Shown here: positions 23,714-34,070 of the stretch, one piece after another
Layout of the letters: the number at the start of each line of letters is the position of its first letter
How positions within the stretch are numbered: position 1 is the stretch's first letter
Source: Nemophila menziesii
Lineage: Eukaryota; Streptophyta; Magnoliopsida; Boraginales; Hydrophyllaceae
Reading direction: 5' to 3'
NCBI GenBank assembly: GCA_029959085.1
Contig: JARWIR010000047.1
Location: forward strand, 4,092,001 to 4,156,000
DNA length: 64,000 bases
The notes under the pieces: generated by a model
What the model was told of the DNA's origin: nothing
Seen by the model: the letters and a program-made list of their open reading frames with translations, nothing else
The model's database searches: none
Made by a program: the position numbers and the translations under genes

Positions 23714-24286
23714 TCATTTGTTAGAAAGAATGTCCTTCATGAATGTAAGATATTTTGGCATGCAATTGAGATCTTCAACAAACGGTATGTTGATATCTAA
23801 CTTTCTCACCATGTCAAGGAACTTCTTGAATTCTTTTTCAATGTTCTTGTTTTTGACACGTGATGGGAATGGTGGAGGAGGACGTGTATTGTTCACCACT
23901 GAGCTTTTCTTCTTTTCTTGTATCTTATTTAGGACACTCTTTGGTTCAAATACCTCTTCGACTTTATCTTCAACTGTTTCTCCAACAACTTCTTCAGGAG
24001 TAGGGGTTGGTTCTTTTGGTTGTTCTGTTTCTTCCACTCTAGGTGGAGGTAATTGTTTTCCACTTCTTAATTCAACCGCATGACAAGCATCATCTTGAAG
24101 AGTTATAGTATCACTCGGAAGTTTCCCTTTTGGCCTACTTTCTATTGCACTCGTCATCTTGATATAGTATTCTTGAGTTGTTTAATAACCTTTGCTTGCA
24201 TTTGAAATCTTTGCTGACTTATCTTCATGTTCTCTTCAAATATTTCCATAAGTTCTACTAGACTTGGATCCAAACTCGAAGGTTGT
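23714..24286 (-). pseudogene. C-terminal part of the gag region of element A
   Basis: The minus strand continues the gag interrupted at 37080. It reads PSSLDPSLVELMEIFEEN, and after frame changes ELRSGKQLPPP, TRPPPPFPSRVKNKN, and LDINIPFVEDLNCMPKYLTF. These match the linker before the protease in the D body (LRSGKKLPPP and TPPPFPSRVQKK near 31440-31640). A stop follows SNK at 23714. Element B entered at 24287. Confidence 0.75.
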
Positions 24287-25845
24287 TGATGTTTCCCTAT
24301 TTGTAATGATTTAATATAGGTTGGAGACATCATTTTAGGTATATTTAGGAAGACAGTGCTCTATTTTTATTTATATTTTTCTATTTTGCTATTTCTTGTC
24401 TTGATTTGATGATTTATTATTTTTAAAGTATATTTGGTTTAATTGTTTGTTAATTGTGATGCTTTATAGATATATGGTAATTAATTATGTTCCAAATCAA
24501 TTCCAACATATAAAGGAAAAAAGATACTGATAGATATTGGAGATAAATGAAGTAAAAGATAAAATAGGAAAAGAAAAGTTGCCTAGAAAATATGAATTTC
24601 AGCAGCTACGTCTACTAAAGTGAGGATAAATTAAAATCGTCTGGGAATTTGGAAGAATGGTCTGAAGCAAAAGTGTAGATATTTTCGATACCGTCATTTT
24701 GATATAATGTGGGTAAAAACAAAAGCAATATTGAAGAAGTTATGGCCAAAACGAAACAACAGCAGATTTTACCTTTTCTATATTTTAGGGCTACGAACAT
24801 GATTTGGAAAAGGAGTCCAATTGCTTGCCTTCTACTCCAAGAAATCCAAATTACGGCTTCCTAGACTCCTATAAATACACCCTTTAACTATTGTAAACAT
24901 GTACTTGCTCAGTTCTAAACCCTAAGCTTAGTCCCTGCCTCCCACAATTAGTCCTTAAGTTTATTCATCAATAGAAGTCATTCAAGAGAGCAAGTTGACA
25001 GTATGTATATTTATTTTATTTTTATTCTTTCTAGCATGAACTGATTTTCTCATAGCTTGGGTTTCTCATATGTATAATCTATGAATTTTATTTTCTTCTA
25101 TCTATGTTTCTTTGGGAAACTATTTTAAATTGATTCTAGTTGCTTAATATATTTGTTTTATGTGCTTTGATTTATTGTCTGTCTTAAACCTGATCAATTT
25201 AGGGATGTGCTGATAGTAGTTAGATGGTCACCTGGAAGGATTACCTAATTATTGAAACACCACATAAGCGTCTAGTGTGTGGTATTGATCCGGGAAGTCT
25301 TGCATAACTAGATAGTCATTAGGGTTTGATTTAACCACCAATCATTATTGTAGGCCAGTCTCATCTAAGAATCTAGTGGATAGGAGCGCCTTAGTTAAGT
25401 CCCCTGGTAATTGTTAGGTCGCCACCTAAGTCCATCCGGAAGAGGTTAGGATGAATTTAGAATCCTGACTACTTATCTAAGAGCTATTATCACCCTTATT
25501 AACTGATAGAAGAATTAGAAGGATTAGTGCATACTAGGAAAACCTGAGCTATATTCTCTCATCTTATTTATTTCATATTTATTTTACTTGTCTTTATTTT
25601 ATTTATTCATCATAAATATCTCATCACCATCATATTTAATTATTTTCAGTCTTTAATTATTAATTGCTACTCTATTCTGTTAATCCATTTGTATAACACA
25701 CTAAGTCCCTAACAACGAATTTGACTTATCATTCAAATTTACAACCTGCGGTACTTGCAGTGAGTAACATGTTTAGTCTAGGGTGTTAGTACATTATTTA
25801 TCCATATTTTATTATCATATTTTTATAACACCTTAGGCGACACCA
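24287..25845 (+). repeat. 5' LTR of element B
   Basis: 1,559 bp, from TGATGTTTCCC to GGCGACACCA, matching 35514-37079. The promoter core CTATAAATACACCC lies at 24869-24882, so the R region should begin near 24905. Confidence 0.92.
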
Positions 25846-25851
25846 AGTTTT

Positions 25852-25869
25852 TGGAGCCGCTGCCGGGAA
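25852..25869 (+). other. Primer binding site of element B (tRNA-Asp-like)
   Basis: TGGAGCCGCTGCCGGGAA lies six bases after the LTR. Athila and Tat elements use a tRNA-Asp site of the form TGGCGCCGTTGCCGGGGA, and this differs at a few positions. Confidence 0.75.
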
Positions 25870-25950
25870 CTTGTATCTCGTTAGCGTGTCGGTTATTTAT
25901 TTTTAGCAGTAGTAGTTTTTAGTTATTTTTATTTTTCCAATTTTACGCTT

Positions 25951-27150
25951 TTGGTTGTTTTAGTCTCTTTCAGGTTTAAACAGTGTATGCTTGCGGAGCC
26001 CGATAGAAGCTTCATAGCTTATAACAAACGCATAAAAGAAGACAGAAAACGAAGAAGAGTGATGGCTGAACCACGAGTAGGAGAAGATCCTCAACTAGGG
26101 GAATATGAAAATCTTAATGGAAATCAACAACGAGTTCCCCCAGTGATACCACTTGGTCCTCAAGGACCACCACCACCATTACGAGATAACAGAAACCTTA
26201 ATAGACAAGAACAAGATCTCCCAGGTTTGGGAGCATCTTTTCGAGTTCAACCATTAGGTTATCGTCTTCCAGTGATCCTAAAAAATCAAATTCAGGCCCG
26301 ATCCGGATATGCTCAGTCAATTTTCAAATTTTGGACTCTATAGAGGTACATCAATTCAAGATCTGGTAAGAGCGATTCAGAAGTTCATGCAAATTTGTGA
26401 TGCCTACATTACTTCGGGCATTACACGCGAGCAACTGTATTGTCACATGTTTTCGTTCTTTCTGACCGGCAAAGCTTGTGATTGGCCAGATAGACAACCA
26501 CAAGGTACATTATACACTTGGACAAAACTTCAAGCTGCATTCTTTAACCATTTTTATCCAAAGAGTATGAGACTCAAATACCAGATGGAGCTTGCTAAAT
26601 TTCGCCAAGAGAATAAAGAAGAAGTAGGAGACGCATGGACAATGTTTCAACAGAAGTTAGCTAGATGTCCGCTTCATGGTTATACCCCATCTTTACAGTT
26701 AGCAATGTTTTATCAAGGTATCAATACCGAGAGTTGATTGAGGGTAGATAATCTTGGAAGAGGAGGATTTGTGTCCATGTATCCTGTAGAAGCAGCCGAA
26801 GGTATGGAACGTATTATAGAAACTAAAAAGAGTTGGCCACTTTCACGAGCTCCTATTACAAACACCAAAGGTACGCTTCGATTAGATACAAAAACTACAA
26901 ACTCATGTCAACTAACCGCATTAGAGAATCAAATCAAAGGGATTAAGCTTGAGATGCAAAAACCTACGAACTTAGCTGCAACAAATAGAGTGTAAGAGGC
27001 ACAAGGTTTCCAAAGTTTGAGGTAGCGAATCATACATGGGATGAGTGCGAAGGAAACCCAGCATCTGTTTATTTCATATCCAACCGAGGAAATTATCAAT
27101 ATGGTAACAGAAATCACCAAGGTATATGCAGTATTCAAATCCACAGGGGG
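25951..27150 (+). pseudogene. Gag of element B, frameshifted and interrupted
   Basis: The first frame (25951-26343) gives a proline- and asparagine-rich N-terminus (MAEPRVGEDPQLGEYENL near 26061). A frameshift near 26310 leads into the retrotransposon gag domain: SIQDLVRAIQKFMQICDAYI, FSFFLTGKACDW, WTKLQAAFFNHFYP, and FRQENKEEVGDAW. A stop at 26735 precedes the coiled-coil-like part (TALENQIKGIKLEM). The N-rich tail (NRGNYQYGNRNHQG) ends abruptly at LTR-C. The gag forms the virus-like particle of the retrotransposon. The zinc-knuckle region is degraded. Confidence 0.82.
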
Positions 27151-27154
27151 TCGT

Positions 27155-27986
27155 TGATGTCTCCCTATTTTTTCTAATTATTAGTTCTTTGGAGACATCC
27201 TTTTAGGTGAATAAATGAATTATTTGATATACTTTTATGCGTAATTGATCATATTGCATTTTTTATCCTTGGAAATTGACTATTTGCGTTTTTAGAGCTT
27301 TTGTGCGTAAATTTGATTGTTTTTAATGCAAAGTTAGTACGTTCTTGAATTTCATGAAAGACCAATCCAATGAGGAGAAGTGAGAATTAAAGTCTTAAGG
27401 TATTTTAGTGTGTTAGGAAGTATTTTTACTCGAGTTTCTATATTTAGAGTGCACTTTCCTATTTCTATTTCTTGAATTATTGATTTTTAAAGCATATGCG
27501 GTTTAATTATTTATTTATTGTGAAGTTTTAAAAGATATATGGTAATTACTTAGAGACCAAGTCGAGTAAAAGAAGTAAAGGAAAGAAGATTTACATGGAA
27601 AAGAGAAGATTAAGGAAAGAAATATGCAAAGAAGGAAAAGATAAAGTTTCCTTATGAATCTGAAATTCCAGCCACGTTTCAAAGACGAGTCTATAACTTA
27701 AGATTGGCAAGGAATTTGGGCGAGTGGTCTGCACCAATGGAAATATCTTTCCGAGACAAGCAGTTTCATATATTGGAACACCTCAAACGGATAAGAATTA
27801 AATGAGATATGACCAAAACAAATCAGCAGCAGAATCTTACCTTTCCTAGATTTTAGGGCTACGAATTTAAGAGTTCTTAACTTGTCTTCCACTCCAAGTA
27901 AATTCGACCCAGGGCTTGCTAACACCTATGAATACACCCCTTAGCCTCCTCTTTTCACACACTTCAGCAAAAAGGCAAGGAGAAGC
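27155..27986 (+). repeat. Truncated LTR (LTR-C) inside the gag of B
   Basis: It begins TGATGTCTCCC at 27155 and matches the first 830 bp or so of LTR-D at about 85-90 percent. It stops at 27986, where LTR-D begins, about 50 bases after the altered promoter core CTATGAATACACCC (27926-27939). The simplest reading is that D inserted into LTR-C and the right half of C was lost with D's 3' end. Confidence 0.8.
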
Positions 27987-29690
27987 TGATGTCTCCCTAT
28001 TTGTTCTAATTATTAGTCCTCTGGAGATATCATTTTAGGTGAATAATTGACTTATTAGCTAGACTTTTATGCATAATTTGTCATATTGCACTTCCTCCCC
28101 TTGGAAATTAACTATTTGCAGAATTTGAGCTTTTGTGCCTAAATTTGACTATTTTTAGTGCAAAGTTAAATAGGTTCTTGAATTTCATGAAAGACCAATC
28201 CAAGGAGAAGAAATGAGAATAAAGTCTTAGTGTATTTTAGAGTGTTAGGAAATGATTTTTACTCGAGTTTCTATTTTTAGAGTGCACTTTCCTATTTCTA
28301 TTTCTTGATTTATTATTTTTAAAGCATATGCGGTTTAATTACTTATTTAATGTGAAACTTTAAAAGATATATGGTAATTAATTAGAGACCAAGTCAAGAT
28401 AAAGAAGTAAAGGAAAGAAGATTTACATGGAAATAAGAAGATTAAGGAAAGATATATACAATTAAAGAAAAAATAAAGCTGCCTTATGAATTTGAAATTC
28501 CAACCACGTTTTAAAGACCAGTCCATAACTTGCGATTGGCTAGGAATCTGGACGAGTGGTCTACACCAATAGAAATATCTTTCCAAGACAAGCAGTTTCA
28601 TATATTGGAACTCCTCAAACGGATAAGTATTGAAAAAGATATGACCAAATAAAATCAGTAGCAGAATCTTACCTTTCCTAGAATTTAGGGTTACGAATTT
28701 AAGAGTTCTTAACTTGTCTTCCACTCCAAGTAAATTCGACCTAGGGTTCCCTAACACCTATAAATACACCCCTTAACCTCCTCTTTTCACACACTTCATA
28801 TAATTATCAAAGAGGCTTAAGGATTCAAGTCAGAGCAAGCAGGAAGGAATAAAGTTAGGAACTGGAGACTGTCTATATCTCCAATTCAAAGCCAAACCCA
28901 ACCTCTTCATTAGGTTTATTTATTTTCTTTCTGTAAAACATTATGTCTTTTAATTTATTTGTTTTACTTTTATTTTCCATTATGAGCTAAACTTCTTAAG
29001 TGCTTGAGAATCGCTATAAGGATTGAACCTTAATTTATTTAATTAATGCTTTCTAATTTGGGATTTTTATAATTTAATTCAAATTGAGTAATTTGTATTG
29101 TTTGTTATCGTAAGTTAATTTCACTATTTTTAATCTGATCAATTAGACATAGGTTTGAGTAATTAGGCTATTCACTTTGGTGGGGAAGTGATCATCTTGA
29201 CGGGGGGTTTAATTACTGACATAGATAATAAACGTAAGATAGAAATTATTGATCCTGAGGGACTTAGTTAATCTTATAGCCAATTGGGTAGAGAACCTGA
29301 CATTCGAAGGTGGATTATGATCGCCCTGGCGGGGTTTGTAACACCTGAGAATAGCTCCTAAGTCCACTCTGACGAGGGTTAGGAGAATCTAGAATCCCGA
29401 CTATTACTAGTTACTAATTTGTCCCTTAGAAGAAGCATTGATTAAGTTTATTTTGGTGAAACCTAGCGTGACTCAAGTACTATTCTCTCATTTTTAGTCT
29501 CTTCATATTTATTTTCTTGCATTAGTTTAATTTTAGTTTAATATTTACATTAATTGCACTTTAGTCCTTTAATCAAAAACAAAATAAAAATCTATTTCTT
29601 TACTTTTAATTTTCATTCAAGCAACTATTTCTATTTATTGCATAACACTTTAATCATACCTAATCCGTCCCTGAGATCGAAATCCCGTTT
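27987..29690 (+). repeat. LTR-D, lacking its 3' terminus
   Basis: It begins TGATGTCTCCC and has the promoter core CTATAAATACACCC at 28758-28771, followed by U5 motifs with a GACGGGGGGTTTAATT block near 29197. It belongs to the same superfamily as the LTRs of A and B but to a different subfamily, sharing its U3 with LTR-C. The end (CTTAGGCGACACCA in B) and the primer site are missing. The LTR passes near 29690 straight into the leader of the gag. Confidence 0.7.
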
Positions 29691-29774
29691 ACCGGTTTCT
29701 GGTTTTAATCATACTATTTCAGTTTTACGCTTTGGTTTTATTCTTGCTTTTTCAGATTTACAGGTTTCTGGTAT

Positions 29775-31517
29775 ATGCTTGGAGATATCGTGATCCTTGA
29801 TAATCCCGAAAGCCTAGTTCAACAGAAAAACAAAAGAGATAAAGAAGCAAGAGAACAAGCAAGGTTAGCTGAAGCAATGGCAAATTTAGTTGAGAATCCC
29901 GTTATTCAGTTGGATGAAAACGGTCTTCCAATAGCTCCACCAGTACTACCAATTCCACCGGTATTACCAGTTCCACCGGTAGGAGTCCAATTACCAATTC
30001 CTCTTGAAGGTCAACAACAAATCAAAAATAATTGTGGAGTACCTCACGATCATGGACTGTAGATCTTCCAACCAAACAACCATGGACCTTTTCGTATACC
30101 ACCACTAGGACTCCATCCTCCCGCAATTCAAGGAATTCGATTCAGACCAGACGCAGGGATGATTAACCAGTTTGCAACCGTGGGACAGTATAGTGGTGCA
30201 GCTCGTGAAAATCCTATTCGTGCTATGTACAAGTTTATGCAAATATGTGATGCATATGTCACCCCTGGAGTAACCCAAGAACAAATGTACTTTCATATGT
30301 TTCCATTCTTCCTCACCGGAGGAGCTAGTGAGTGGTATTCCCAACAACCACACAACGCTATTGTGACTTGGGATCAACTTCAGACAGCCTTTTTCGATAG
30401 GTACTATCCTCAGAGTGTTCGACTTAGTTGGCAATTAGATATTGTTAGTTTTCGCCAAGAGCCATGAGAGACTGTAGGAGTTGCATGGACTCGTTTTCAA
30501 TCCTTATTACGCAAGTTCCCATTACATGGGTACTCTCTTGAATTACAGCTTGGAATATTTTATCGAAGTTTAGGTGATGCTGCGAAAGACAAAATCGATA
30601 CTATGTGCCAAGGTGGTCTCATGATGGTCACAACTGATCAAGCTCTGATTATCATGGACCGAATTGTGAAGAATGAAATGAGTTGGAAATCCTCGAAATC
30701 ATCGGCTAGAGCTTCTGAAAGAGGTACTTTGAATTTGGATACAGAAACTGCATTGAACGCTAAGATTGCCGCACTTGAGAACAAGTTGAAACAACTGTCT
30801 ATGTCAAATAAAGCTGTGGTAAACGTTGTTAATAAACCAAAATTATGTTCTAGTTGTGGAGGAGATGATCATGGCTGGTAAGAATGTGCCAACAACCCAG
30901 AATCCGTTTATTTCGTTAATCAACGAGGTAACTATTCAGGTGGTTAAGGGTATGGAAATCAAAACAGAAATCATCCAGGCTTTCAGTACTCGAATCCACA
31001 TGGAGCAGCCAATCCTGGAACATCTCAACAAAGGCCTCAAGGGTACAACTATCAGTTTCAGACGCAAAACCAATACCAAGGAAATCAACCTAGAGCCGAT
31101 CAAGACGCGTATGCCGACACATTAGCTCAAAAGGCGCTTCCCTCTCGACCTCAAGAGGGCGCAACTACCGCAAGTGAGTTAGCACTTACTTTGATGCAAT
31201 ACATATCCCATGCGGATAAGAGGTCAGAGAAAATTTAAAACCAGCTATCTCGATTCACGGATGAAACCCACACGAGAGAAAATCGGATGGAAGAAACATT
31301 AAACTCACATTCTGCTTCGTTAAAAGTCTTAGAGACTCAAATATCAAAGATCGCCAATAGTTTGAATGTTCGAGGTCAAGGCCAACTTCCAAGTGATACG
31401 GAGGTTCCTAAGCAATATGAAAGTTGTAACGCGATCACACTCAGAAGTGGGAAGAAGCTTCCACCACCTTTCCCGGTTATGAAAGAAAAGGAAGTAAATA
31501 GAAAGAAAAACCGTTAG
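29775..31517 (+). pseudogene. Gag of the D body, one frame with point stops
   Basis: One reading frame is continuous over about 580 codons but for five single-codon stops (near 30060, 30465, 30879, 30945 and 31236). Domains in order: a proline-rich N-terminus (VLPIPPVLPVPPVG, 29945), and the gag domain from GMINQFATVGQYSGAAREN (30155), with IRAMYKFMQICDAYVTPGV, FPFFLTGGASEWY and LQTAFFDRYYP. Next come a coiled coil (KIAALENKLKQLSM, 30763), a zinc knuckle CSSCGGDDHGW near 30848, an N/Q-rich stretch, and LRSGKKLPPP (31440). All five stops could come from single C-to-T changes in Gln or Arg codons. It then changes frame into the protease ORF. Confidence 0.85.
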
Positions 31518-31522
31518 AGGAG

Positions 31523-32209
31523 GTGGAAGAAAAAGATAAAGAACCTGAAGTGGTAGGAGTGGAGAAGATACTGGAGAAGCCAAAGAAGAAAGATGTTGTA
31601 GAAAGCCGTACTCCTCCACCATTCCCTTCCAGAGTTCAGAAGAAAGGAGATAAGGCTGAATATGAAAGATTCATGAACATGGTGAGTAAGCTCAATACTA
31701 ATATACCCTTCTTAGAGGCTATCAAGGGGGTACCAAAATATTTGAAATTCCTGAAAAGAGCTCTCACAAACAAACACCGTTATCTTGAGAATGAAATGGT
31801 AGGCTTGCCAGAAGAATGTAGTGCGATATGCCAGAGTAAGTTACCACCGAAGTTACTTGATCCTGAGAGTTTTACTATTCCCATCTCTATTGGTAATGAG
31901 TGGCAAGAAAAAGCTTTATGCGATTTGGGAGCGAGTATTAATCTTATGCCCAAATCAATTTTTGAAATGTTGAAGATAGGAGACGCAAGACCAACCTCTA
32001 TGGTCTTGCAAATGGCTGACAGATCCCTCGTGCATCCAGAGGGAAGAGTAGAAAATGTCCTCGTCAAGGCAGGTACGTTAATTTTTCCAGTTGATTTTGT
32101 TATACTTGACTACGACGCGTTTAGGAATGTCCCCATTATTTTGGGAAGACTATTCCTAGCCACGGGGCGTACTATAATTGATGTAGAGAATGGAGAATTG
32201 ACGATGTGA
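31523..32209 (+). CDS. Retropepsin (aspartic protease) of the D body
   Basis: A 228-residue open frame. TPPPFPSRVQKKGDK and NTNIPFLEAIKGVPKYLKFL form the conserved gag/protease linker. The protease follows with the catalytic motif ALCDLGASINLMP (about residues 130-142, D-LGAS for the usual D-T/S-GA) and the flap-side and C-terminal motif PIILGRLFLATGRTIIDV. It would cleave the gag-pol polyprotein. A single TGA at 32207 separates it from the next ORF in the same frame, where RIQDEEVKFNVF would be expected, so CGA to TGA is likely. It is the best-preserved coding part of the nest, but the polyprotein as a whole is broken. Confidence 0.8.
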   Translation: MEEKDKEPEVVGVEKILEKPKKKDVVESRTPPPFPSRVQKKGDKAEYERFMNMVSKLNTNIPFLEAIKGVPKYLKFLKRALTNKHRYLENEMVGLPEECSAICQSKLPPKLLDPESFTIPISIGNEWQEKALCDLGASINLMPKSIFEMLKIGDARPTSMVLQMADRSLVHPEGRVENVLVKAGTLIFPVDFVILDYDAFRNVPIILGRLFLATGRTIIDVENGELTM

Positions 32210-32224
32210 ATCCAAGACGAGGAA

Positions 32225-32686
32225 GTGAAGTTTAACGTGTTCAGACCAATGAAGTTTCCGGACTCCAAGGAGGAGTGTTTCCGGATAGATGTGATTGAAC
32301 AAGAGCCAACTAAGGTTGTGGGAACCTTAGGAATGGAGGAAAAAGAACTCAGAAATAAACCACCTAACATAAGTCCCCCATATCCTAAGAGAAATCCACA
32401 CCTTGACCATGCTAAAAAGAAAGAAAAGATGCGTGCTACGAAGGTTCCAAAAGAACCTAAGAAAGAGAGAAAGAAGAGGGCATTCAGTGTAGGCGAAGAG
32501 GTCGCAATGAAGAAGCCTGATCCCCCTCCGAAAGCGCGCAAAGCCAAGAGTTCTTGGCAAGGACCGTTCAAGGTCACAAGGGTTAACTCTGATCAATTGG
32601 TGGTAATTAAAGCTAAGGGATGCAAGTGCCGTGTAGCGAACATTGATGACCTCACTCACTGCTGGGGAGGTTATGTGAAAAAATGA
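32225..32686 (+). CDS. Protease C-terminus fused to integrase tail (pol deletion)
   Basis: A 153-residue open frame continues the protease frame. MKFNVFRPMKFPDSKEECFR is the conserved segment after the Athila protease. A lysine-rich stretch follows. The end (SVGEEVAM, then KSSWQGPFKV, then CRVANIDDLTHCWGG) is the C-terminal domain of the integrase. Reverse transcriptase, RNase H and the DDE core, normally about 1,000 codons, are missing between these parts while the frame stays open. Such an element could move only with enzymes supplied by another element. Confidence 0.8.
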   Translation: MKFNVFRPMKFPDSKEECFRIDVIEQEPTKVVGTLGMEEKELRNKPPNISPPYPKRNPHLDHAKKKEKMRATKVPKEPKKERKKRAFSVGEEVAMKKPDPPPKARKAKSSWQGPFKVTRVNSDQLVVIKAKGCKCRVANIDDLTHCWGGYVKK

Positions 32687-32909
32687 CGCAAGAGGTAACG
32701 CGTCGAGCTTAATGACGTTAAACAAAAGCTAGTTACTTGTATATTAATATATTTCTTTATGTATTTCAATTCCTATGTATAATTATAAGTTAGTGTCAAG
32801 TTTAGTGTCTACTTTTACAAGAAATGAGAAAGGTAGTGTGTTAATGGTGCAGGAATCGAGTTTGGGGTGCTAGGAAACGAAAAAAGAAACACATGGAAAA
32901 AATTCGGCG
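32687..32909 (+). other. Short spacer after the pol remnant
   Basis: Begins at the stop of the fused ORF (32684-32686) and leads into the palindrome repeats. No gene. Element A has the equivalent (23270-23487, minus strand). Confidence 0.5.
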
Positions 32910-33173
32910 CAGGTCCGGTATACCGTGCAAAACCCCCGGTATACCGCAAAAAGAAAAACCCGTACCACGGGTTAGTGACTCGGGTTTTCTGACGAGAGTT
33001 CGAAAAAACGAAGATGTCAGGTCCGGTATACCGGGCCATACCACCGGTATACCGCAGGAGGAAAAACCCGTGCCACGGGTAGAAGACTCGGGTTTTTTGC
33101 CGAGGAGTGAAAAAGAGATGCGCTCAGGTCCGGTATACCGGGCCATACCTCCGGTATACCGCAGCTATGTCGG
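32910..33173 (+). repeat. 107-108-bp tandem repeat with CGGTATACCG palindromes
   Basis: Two full units and one partial unit begin CAGGTCCGGTATACCG at 32910, 33018 and 33125. Each unit has the perfect 10-base palindrome CGGTATACCG twice, about 27 bases apart. The two full units also have the inverted pair ACCCGT-ACGGGT and the wider pair AAAACCCG-CGGGTTTT. This is the most GC-rich part of the window. It lies between the pol remnant and ORF3. The role is unknown. Confidence 0.9.
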
Positions 33174-33260
33174 TTTTGAAGAGATTGTTACCTAATACAA
33201 CTCTTACCTTATCACAAGCAAACCCTAGCCTTTCCCATACGAATTTTCCAGCTCCCAACC

Positions 33261-33270
33261 TTATATATAG
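33261..33270 (+). promoter_or_regulatory. TATA-like core upstream of ORF3
   Basis: TTATATATAG lies 270 bases before the ORF3 start and is followed by a CT/CA-rich leader-like stretch (33290-33480) rich in TCTTC and CATCA words. This resembles a plant core promoter with a long 5' leader. The equivalent part of A has the leader-like stretch, but its TATA is less clear. Confidence 0.45.
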
Positions 33271-33532
33271 ACCTTGAAGCTTGATAAAACCTCTACAACA
33301 AACACAATAACATCCATAAGTCTCTCCTCCATCTTCCATAAACACAATTTCTTCATCAAATTCATCACAAAACACCATTGAACACCATCAAGATCATCAA
33401 GCTATCACGAGTTCTTCCAACATCAAGAAACCTTCTTTCTTCATCAAATCCAAGCTAGAAACTCAAGCTACACCAATCTTTCTTAACTTTATTCTATCCT
33501 TGATGTAACTTGAGTTTGGGGTCAAATCAACC

Positions 33533-33994
33533 ATGACAAACAGAACAGATGCTATGGATTACAAGAGGAAGTGTTATACTCTAGGGAAGAACAAAAAATT
33601 TCCTGGTTCTACAATTGAAAAGGCCATCAATCTTGATGAGGCTACTGAAAAGAAACAACAAGAAGAGGCACCTGCACAACCACTACACGAGAAATTCACA
33701 GCTATGATGAAGGTACCATCAAAGCCTAAAGAAAAGACACCAATCCAAGATCAAGGTTCTTCTTCTTCTTCTCCGAATAATTCTTACACACCCCCATGGC
33801 CTATCAAATCTCAACAACTAATCGATCATCTAGGAAAACAAAACATAGCACTTTGGGAGGAAATTGCCAAGATGAATTCAACAAGGGGTAAGGTAACTTT
33901 GAACATGTATATTGATAATAATTCTTCTTCTTCGGAGGAGGATATGATGGATCTTTATGGCCAGTGCCCCGTTCTAATTCTTCTTCTTAATTGA
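33533..33994 (+). CDS. Extra 3' ORF (ORF3) of the Athila/Tat family, unknown function
   Basis: 153 residues, intact, starting MTNRTDAMDYKRKC. The first third is Lys-rich and basic, the centre is Ser/Pro-rich (DQGSSSSSPNNSYTPPW), and a helical part follows (LIDHLGKQNIALWEEIAKMN). The C-terminus is acidic (IDNNSSSSEEDMMDLYG). No signal peptide, membrane segment or known catalytic motif is seen. The same protein is recognisable in element A (22575-22102), including the start codon context and both ends, so it is a family feature and not a chance frame. It could be a DNA- or RNA-binding accessory protein, but that is only a guess from its charge pattern. Confidence 0.65.
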   Translation: MTNRTDAMDYKRKCYTLGKNKKFPGSTIEKAINLDEATEKKQQEEAPAQPLHEKFTAMMKVPSKPKEKTPIQDQGSSSSSPNNSYTPPWPIKSQQLIDHLGKQNIALWEEIAKMNSTRGKVTLNMYIDNNSSSSEEDMMDLYGQCPVLILLLN

Positions 33995-34050
33995 TGGTAG
34001 GCACTAGGTAGTTTAGTTTTTTATTTTTAATGCTTTATTGAGTCTTTTTC

Positions 34051-34070
34051 GAGTCGTGGGGGCACGACTC
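34051..34070 (+). other. Perfect 8-bp hairpin after ORF3
   Basis: GAGTCGTG-GGGG-CACGACTC forms a perfect stem with a G4 loop, 57 bases after the ORF3 stop. Element A has the same structure in decayed form on the minus strand near 22031-22047. It may be a terminator-like or RNA-packaging structure. Confidence 0.7.

Noticed and set aside
32910..33173. CRISPR-like array
   Set aside because: The repeat units contain their own palindromes and there are no unique spacers; the setting is a plant retrotransposon.
32815..33195. Overlapping frames with repeated GIP/YTG motifs on both strands
   Set aside because: They translate the CGGTATACCG repeats; not conserved as protein in element A.
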